A stretch of DNA of 9,464 nt, taken from contig JBIOUF010000012.1 in the NCBI GenBank assembly GCA_044866695.1, forward strand, positions 1-9,464. Direction: 5' to 3'. Below are positions 7,092 through 9,464 of this stretch, piece after piece. Source of the stretch: JBIOUF01 sp044866695. GTDB taxonomy: Bacteria > Actinomycetota > Actinomycetes > Propionibacteriales > Nocardioidaceae. The stretch's first letter is position 1, and every line of letters starts with the position of its first letter. The notes under the pieces were generated by a model. The model made no database searches and was not told the origin of the DNA. It saw only the letters and a list, made by a program, of their open reading frames with translations. The position numbers and the translations under genes were made by a program.

Positions 7092-7448
7092 CTACCCCGG
7101 CGGCCAGGTCATCCGGCGCCCGCCCAGCACGTGGCAGTGCGCGTGGAACACGGTCTGGTGCGCCAGCGCGCCGGTGTTGAACACCAGCCGGTAGCCCTCC
7201 TCGAGCCCCTCCTGCTCCACGACGGTGGCCACCGTGGCCATCAGGTCGACCCAGACCTCCGGCTGCTCCCGCGCGAGCGACACGGCGTCCGCGTGGTGTG
7301 CCCTGGGCACCACCAGCACGTGCACCGGCGCCTGCGGGTTGATGTCGCGGAACGCCAGCGTCGTCTCCGTCTCCGCCACCACGTCGGGGATGAGCTCGCC
7401 GGACACCATCTGGCAGAACAGGCAGCTCTCGGACCTCGGATCGCTCAT
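7092..7448 (-). CDS. HIT-family (histidine triad) nucleotide-binding hydrolase
   Basis: This 118-residue protein is of the Hint/PKCI type. The histidine triad is FHAHCHVLGG (101-110), with H102, H104 and H106 in the HxHxH arrangement; H104 is expected to be the nucleophile. DINPQAPVHVLVVPRAH (35-51) is the other family hallmark, and CLFC (9-12) matches the cysteine pair of zinc-carrying HIT proteins. Members hydrolyse purine nucleoside phosphoramidates or AMP-amino adducts; the substrate here is unknown. The ATG at 7448 has AAGG eight bases upstream. HIT genes directly before phoH are common in actinobacteria, so co-transcription across the 93-base gap to phoH is likely. It is divergent from the sigma-factor operon. 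Confidence 0.95.
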   Translation of the reverse strand: MSDPRSESCLFCQMVSGELIPDVVAETETTLAFRDINPQAPVHVLVVPRAHHADAVSLAREQPEVWVDLMATVATVVEQEGLEEGYRLVFNTGALAHQTVFHAHCHVLGGRRMTWPPG

Positions 7449-7455
7449 AGCCGGC

Positions 7456-7461
7456 ACCTTA
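7456..7461 (-). promoter_or_regulatory. Possible -10 element (or only the RBS) of the HIT gene
   Basis: On the minus strand TAAGGT fits the actinobacterial -10 pattern TAnnnT and ends seven bases before the ATG at 7448, the spacing typical of leaderless transcripts. The same bases include AAGG, an acceptable Shine-Dalgarno eight bases from the ATG, so either reading is possible. No TTGACA-like -35 was found 17-18 bases upstream. Confidence 0.3.
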
Positions 7462-7466
7462 CGGCG

Positions 7467-7494
7467 TGTAAACCCGCGAACCGGGCTGCGCGTC
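7467..7494 (+). promoter_or_regulatory. Candidate ECF sigma-type promoter of the sigma-factor operon
   Basis: The plus strand has TGTAAAC (7467-7473), a 17-base spacer, then CGTC (7491-7494). This resembles the usual ECF promoter layout, an AAC-containing -35 and a CGTC/CGTA -10 separated by 16-17 bases. Transcription would begin near 7501, leaving about 83 bases of leader before the sigma start. ECF sigma factors commonly drive their own operon, which fits. A housekeeping-like TACCGT at 7499-7504 is an alternative -10 but lacks a matching -35. Not verified beyond inspection. Confidence 0.45.
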
Positions 7495-7570
7495 TGACTA
7501 CCGTGAGCATGCTCGCCGCACACGACCTGACGCGGCCCGGCAGTGCGGGTCGCGGCGCGGGGCGCCCGGG

Positions 7571-7577
7571 AGGAGGA
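7571..7577 (+). promoter_or_regulatory. Strong ribosome binding site deciding the sigma-factor start
   Basis: AGGAGGA, preceded by GGG, lies exactly six bases before the in-frame GTG at 7584. It is the best Shine-Dalgarno in the window. It favours GTG 7584 over the in-frame ATG at 7593 (15 bases away) and over upstream in-frame candidates at 7503 (GTG) and 7509 (ATG), which have no such site. Confidence 0.75.
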
Positions 7578-7583
7578 CCGTCG

Positions 7584-8174
7584 GTGCCGTCCATGACCCC
7601 CCGCACGACCCAGCGCACGACCCACCGGGACGTCGACGCCGGCCTCGACGCGGACCCGGCGCTGGAGGCGCTGTACGCCGCCCACTACCGCTCCCTGCTG
7701 CGCCTGGCCGTCCTCCTCGTGCGCGACCGGGAGACCGCGGAGGAGGTCGTCCAGGACGCCTTCGTGGCGATGCACGCCCACTGGGGTCGGCTGCGGGACC
7801 CGTCCCGCGCGGCGGCGTACCTGCGCCGGGTCGTGGTCAACCGGGCCCATTCGGTGCTCCGCCGCCGCGGCGTGGAGCGCCGACACCAGCCCGCTGCACC
7901 AGACGACGCGCCCGGCGCCGAGGCGGCGGTGCTGGCCGCCGAGCAGCGGGCCCGGGTGCTGGACGCCCTGCGGGCCTTGCCCCGGCGGCAGCGGGAGGTG
8001 CTGGCGCTGCGCTACTACCTGGACCTGGACGAGGCCGCCATCGGCGAGACCCTCGGCATCAGCCGCGGCGCGGTCAAGAGCCACGCCTCGCGCGGGGCCG
8101 CTGCGCTGCGCGCCCGGCTGGAGGTCCGCGACCCCGAGGACGACACCCCTGACGACATCGGGGACCGGTCATGA
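7584..8174 (+). CDS. ECF RNA polymerase sigma factor (SigE-type sigma-70 family)
   Basis: This 196-residue ECF sigma factor has only regions 2 and 4. Region 2 runs about 27-94 (LEALYAAHYRSLLRLAVLLV, then TAEEVVQDAF at 51-60 and AAAYLRRVVVNRAHSVLRRR at 76-95). Region 4 runs about 124-176, with LPRRQREVLALRYY (132-145) and the helix-turn-helix AAIGETLGISRGAVKSHASR (151-170). There is no C-terminal extension, so it is not of the ECF41 kind. It would direct RNA polymerase to a stress- or envelope-type regulon that cannot be named from here. The GTG start is set by AGGAGGA six bases upstream. Its stop overlaps the next gene's ATG (ATGA), the classic sigma/anti-sigma arrangement. An ECF-type promoter candidate upstream suggests autoregulation. 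Family certain; start fairly sure. Confidence 0.94.
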   Translation: MPSMTPRTTQRTTHRDVDAGLDADPALEALYAAHYRSLLRLAVLLVRDRETAEEVVQDAFVAMHAHWGRLRDPSRAAAYLRRVVVNRAHSVLRRRGVERRHQPAAPDDAPGAEAAVLAAEQRARVLDALRALPRRQREVLALRYYLDLDEAAIGETLGISRGAVKSHASRGAAALRARLEVRDPEDDTPDDIGDRS

Positions 8175-9202
8175 CCGACCCCCGCGACCTGCGCGCCCTG
8201 CTGTCCGACGCGGTCTCCGACGTCGAGCCACGACCCGACGCCCTGGACGCCCTGCGCGCCCGCGCGAGAGGAGCGCCGGCGAGCGGCAGAAGGCCGTGGG
8301 TCTACGGCGCGGCGGGCGCCGTGCTCGCCACGGCGGCCACCGTCGCGGCCATCGCGGTGCTCGGCGGCGGCCCCGGCGCGGACGGCGACGGCTCCACCGG
8401 GGGCCGGCCCGCCACGCCCGCGTCGGCCAGCGCGTCGCGGCACACCGCCACCCCGGACCCCGGCGGTGACCCGGCGGCGGTCCCGGCCTACTTCGTCGGC
8501 CGGACCGGCCGCGGGCCGGTGCTGTACCGGGAGTTCAGGGCCGAGCCCGTGCCGTCGGACGGCGCTGCGGCCCTGATGGCGGCCAGTGTCCGCCTCGCGG
8601 TCACCGGAACCCCCCTCGACCCCGACTACGCGAACCCGTGGCCGGACGGCACGACGCTCCAGGACGTGTCGCTCGGCGACGACGTCATCGAGGTCGACCT
8701 CGGCGGCCCGGTCGCCGACCGGCCGCCGGGCCTGTCCGCCGGCGCCGCCCAGGTCGCGCTGCAGCAGGTGGTGTACTCGGCCCAGGCGGGGCTCGGCGAG
8801 CGGCTGCCCGTGCTGTTCCTGGTCGGCGGAAGCCCGGCGGACCGCCTGCTGGGGACCGCGGTGTCCGGACCCGTCTCCGCCCTCCCCGAGGCCGAGGTCC
8901 TCGCGCAGGCGCAGATCACCTCCCCGGCTCAGCGGGCGACCGTCGGCTCCACCTTCCAGGTGGCGGGCCGTGGGTCGTCGTTCGAGGCCACCATGCTCTG
9001 GGAGCTGCGCCGGGGCGACACCGTGGTGAGGCACGGCTACGCCACCGCCGAAGGCTGGGGCGACCGGCTCTACCCGTTCTGGTTCACCGTCAAGCGCGTC
9101 CCCGCGGGCGACTACACCCTCATGGTCTCCACCGACGATCCCTCCGGCGGCGAGGAGGGCTTCGGCCCCGAGACCGACACCAAGGCCATCACCGTCCGCT
9201 AG
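8171..9202 (+). CDS. Membrane protein with anti-sigma-like head, GerMN and Gmad2 domains; putative anti-sigma factor/sensor
   Basis: This 343-residue protein is predicted to span the membrane once. Residues 1-42 are a short cytoplasmic head (LRALLSDAVSDVEPRPDALDALRAR) like that of proteins encoded beside SigE-type ECF factors in actinobacteria. Residues 44-65 form a hydrophobic helix (YGAAGAVLATAATVAAIAVL). A Gly/Ser/Thr/Pro linker (about 66-103) follows. Then come a GerMN-type domain (about 105-235; VPAYFVGR, GAAQVALQQVVYSAQAG, LPVLFLVGGSPADRLLG) and a Gmad2 Ig-like domain (about 247-341; ITSPAQRATVGSTFQVAGRG, ending DTKAITVR). GerMN and Gmad2 are known from spore germination and envelope proteins and probably bind ligand or cell-wall material. 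The ATGA overlap with the sigma gene argues for direct control of that factor: head binding sigma inside, sensing outside. No zinc-binding HxxxCxxC is present, so it is not a ZAS-type anti-sigma. Domains are recognised; regulatory role is inferred. Confidence 0.85.
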   Translation: MTDPRDLRALLSDAVSDVEPRPDALDALRARARGAPASGRRPWVYGAAGAVLATAATVAAIAVLGGGPGADGDGSTGGRPATPASASASRHTATPDPGGDPAAVPAYFVGRTGRGPVLYREFRAEPVPSDGAAALMAASVRLAVTGTPLDPDYANPWPDGTTLQDVSLGDDVIEVDLGGPVADRPPGLSAGAAQVALQQVVYSAQAGLGERLPVLFLVGGSPADRLLGTAVSGPVSALPEAEVLAQAQITSPAQRATVGSTFQVAGRGSSFEATMLWELRRGDTVVRHGYATAEGWGDRLYPFWFTVKRVPAGDYTLMVSTDDPSGGEEGFGPETDTKAITVR

Positions 9203-9222
9203 CCCCACCCCCACCCCCACCC
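9203..9222 (-). other. G-quadruplex motif immediately after the operon's last stop codon
   Basis: The plus strand after the TAG stop has C-runs of 4, 5, 5 and 3 separated by single A residues (9203-9206, 9208-9212, 9214-9218, 9220-9222), which is also a CCCCAC hexamer repeated three times. The minus strand therefore carries four G-runs with one-base T loops, the most stable class of parallel G-quadruplex motif. It sits on the template strand for transcription of the sigma operon. Confidence 0.7.
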
Positions 9223-9237
9223 GCCGCCGACCCGTCC

Positions 9238-9321
9238 ATGTTGGTGGGTCGAGCCGTCAATGTTGGTGGGCCGAGCCGGCAATGTTGGTGGGCCGAGCCG
9301 GCAATGTTGGTGGGCCGAGCA
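9238..9321 (+). repeat. 22-bp tandem repeat, nearly four copies, with decayed copies downstream
   Basis: Units start at 9238, 9260, 9282 and 9304, each beginning ATGTTGGTGGG(C/T)CGAGC; units 2 and 3 are identical, unit 1 has two substitutions, and unit 4 breaks down after about 17 bases. Two weaker relatives follow (GCTGGTCGGGCCGATG at 9328-9343 and GCTGGTGGGCCGGGCAA at 9353-9369). Within a unit GCCG-AGC-CGGC can fold into a small hairpin, and CAA-TG-TTG straddles each junction. The 22-base period is not a multiple of three, so this is not a coding repeat. It lies 36 bases past the stop of the GerMN gene. Confidence 0.9.
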
Positions 9322-9375
9322 GCCGGGGCTGGTCGGGCCGATGTCGCGGGGGGCTGGTGGGCCGGGCAACCGGAT

Positions 9376-9406
9376 GCAGGTGGTGGTCCCTTCGAGTGCC
9401 ACCTGC
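9376..9406. other. Inverted repeat, 8-bp stem; possible weak terminator or RNA hairpin
   Basis: GCAGGTGG (9376-9383) and CCACCTGC (9399-9406) are perfect inverted copies separated by 15 bases. No run of T follows on either strand, so intrinsic termination of the classical kind is not indicated; actinobacterial hairpins without U-tracts sometimes terminate. It is about 175 bases beyond the last gene. The remainder to 9464 shows no gene I can support. Confidence 0.45.
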
Positions 9407-9464
9407 GGTCGGGTACGTGGGGGAGTCGAACCGTGGACTCTGGTCGTCGATGAGGGCGCGCTGC

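Noticed and set aside
8015..9220. A 401-codon minus-strand frame across the sigma and GerMN genes.
   Set aside because: The plus-strand genes have conserved domains, a strong RBS and ATGA coupling; the minus frame has biased composition and no motif.
9238..9321. The 22-bp tandem array considered as a CRISPR array.
   Set aside because: The units are contiguous with no unique spacers, and no cas gene is present in the window.
9417..9440. A tRNA T-loop-like sequence on the minus strand (GGTTCGACTCC) near the right edge.
   Set aside because: Only two of the five T-stem pairs form, the region expected to be the anticodon arm does not pair, and the match is partly explained by the short dyad GAGTC/GACTC (9423-9427, 9436-9440).

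Overview
The window is very GC-rich, densely packed, and uses GTG starts and 4-base stop/start overlaps freely. Protein sequences and gene order point to a high-GC actinobacterium, probably of the Nocardioides type; this taxonomic placement is inference, as no rRNA or marker search was possible.

Layout. From 55 to 7448 seven or eight tightly spaced genes run on the minus strand. In transcription order they are: a HIT-family hydrolase (7448-7092), phoH (6998-5913), ybeY (5916-5452), a CNNM/CBS/CorC membrane protein (5455-4121), a small cytidine-deaminase-like protein that lacks the zinc and catalytic residues (4128-3751), an FAD-dependent oxidoreductase (3671-2301), a cyclopropane-synthase-like SAM methyltransferase (2304-1006) and the GTPase era (993-55). 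HIT-phoH-ybeY-CBS-cdd-like-era is a conserved actinobacterial RNA/ribosome-maturation neighbourhood (M. tuberculosis has phoH1-ybeY-Rv2366c-Rv2365c-era). The unusual part is the two-gene lipid module between the cdd-like gene and era. Its family pairing matches TmsA/TmsB (also BfaA/BfaB, UfaA1), which make 10-methyl branched fatty acids such as tuberculostearic acid: TmsB adds a one-carbon unit from SAM to an oleoyl chain, giving a 10-methylene intermediate, and the FAD protein TmsA reduces it.

From 7584 to 9202 a divergent plus-strand operon encodes an ECF sigma factor (SigE-type) and, overlapping it by 4 bases, a single-pass membrane protein. That protein has a short anti-sigma-like cytoplasmic head and GerMN plus Gmad2 domains outside the membrane, and probably acts as a sensor/anti-sigma partner. 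The 135-base divergent intergenic region carries a good ECF-type promoter candidate (TGTAAAC-N17-CGTC) that suggests autoregulation, and a strong RBS that fixes the sigma start at a GTG.

The last 262 bases (9203-9464) are non-coding as far as can be seen, but structured: a C-rich tract that forms a near-ideal G-quadruplex motif on the minus strand directly after the stop codon, a 22-bp tandem repeat (nearly four copies plus two decayed ones), and an 8-bp-stem inverted repeat. No CRISPR array, transposase, rRNA or convincing tRNA was seen.
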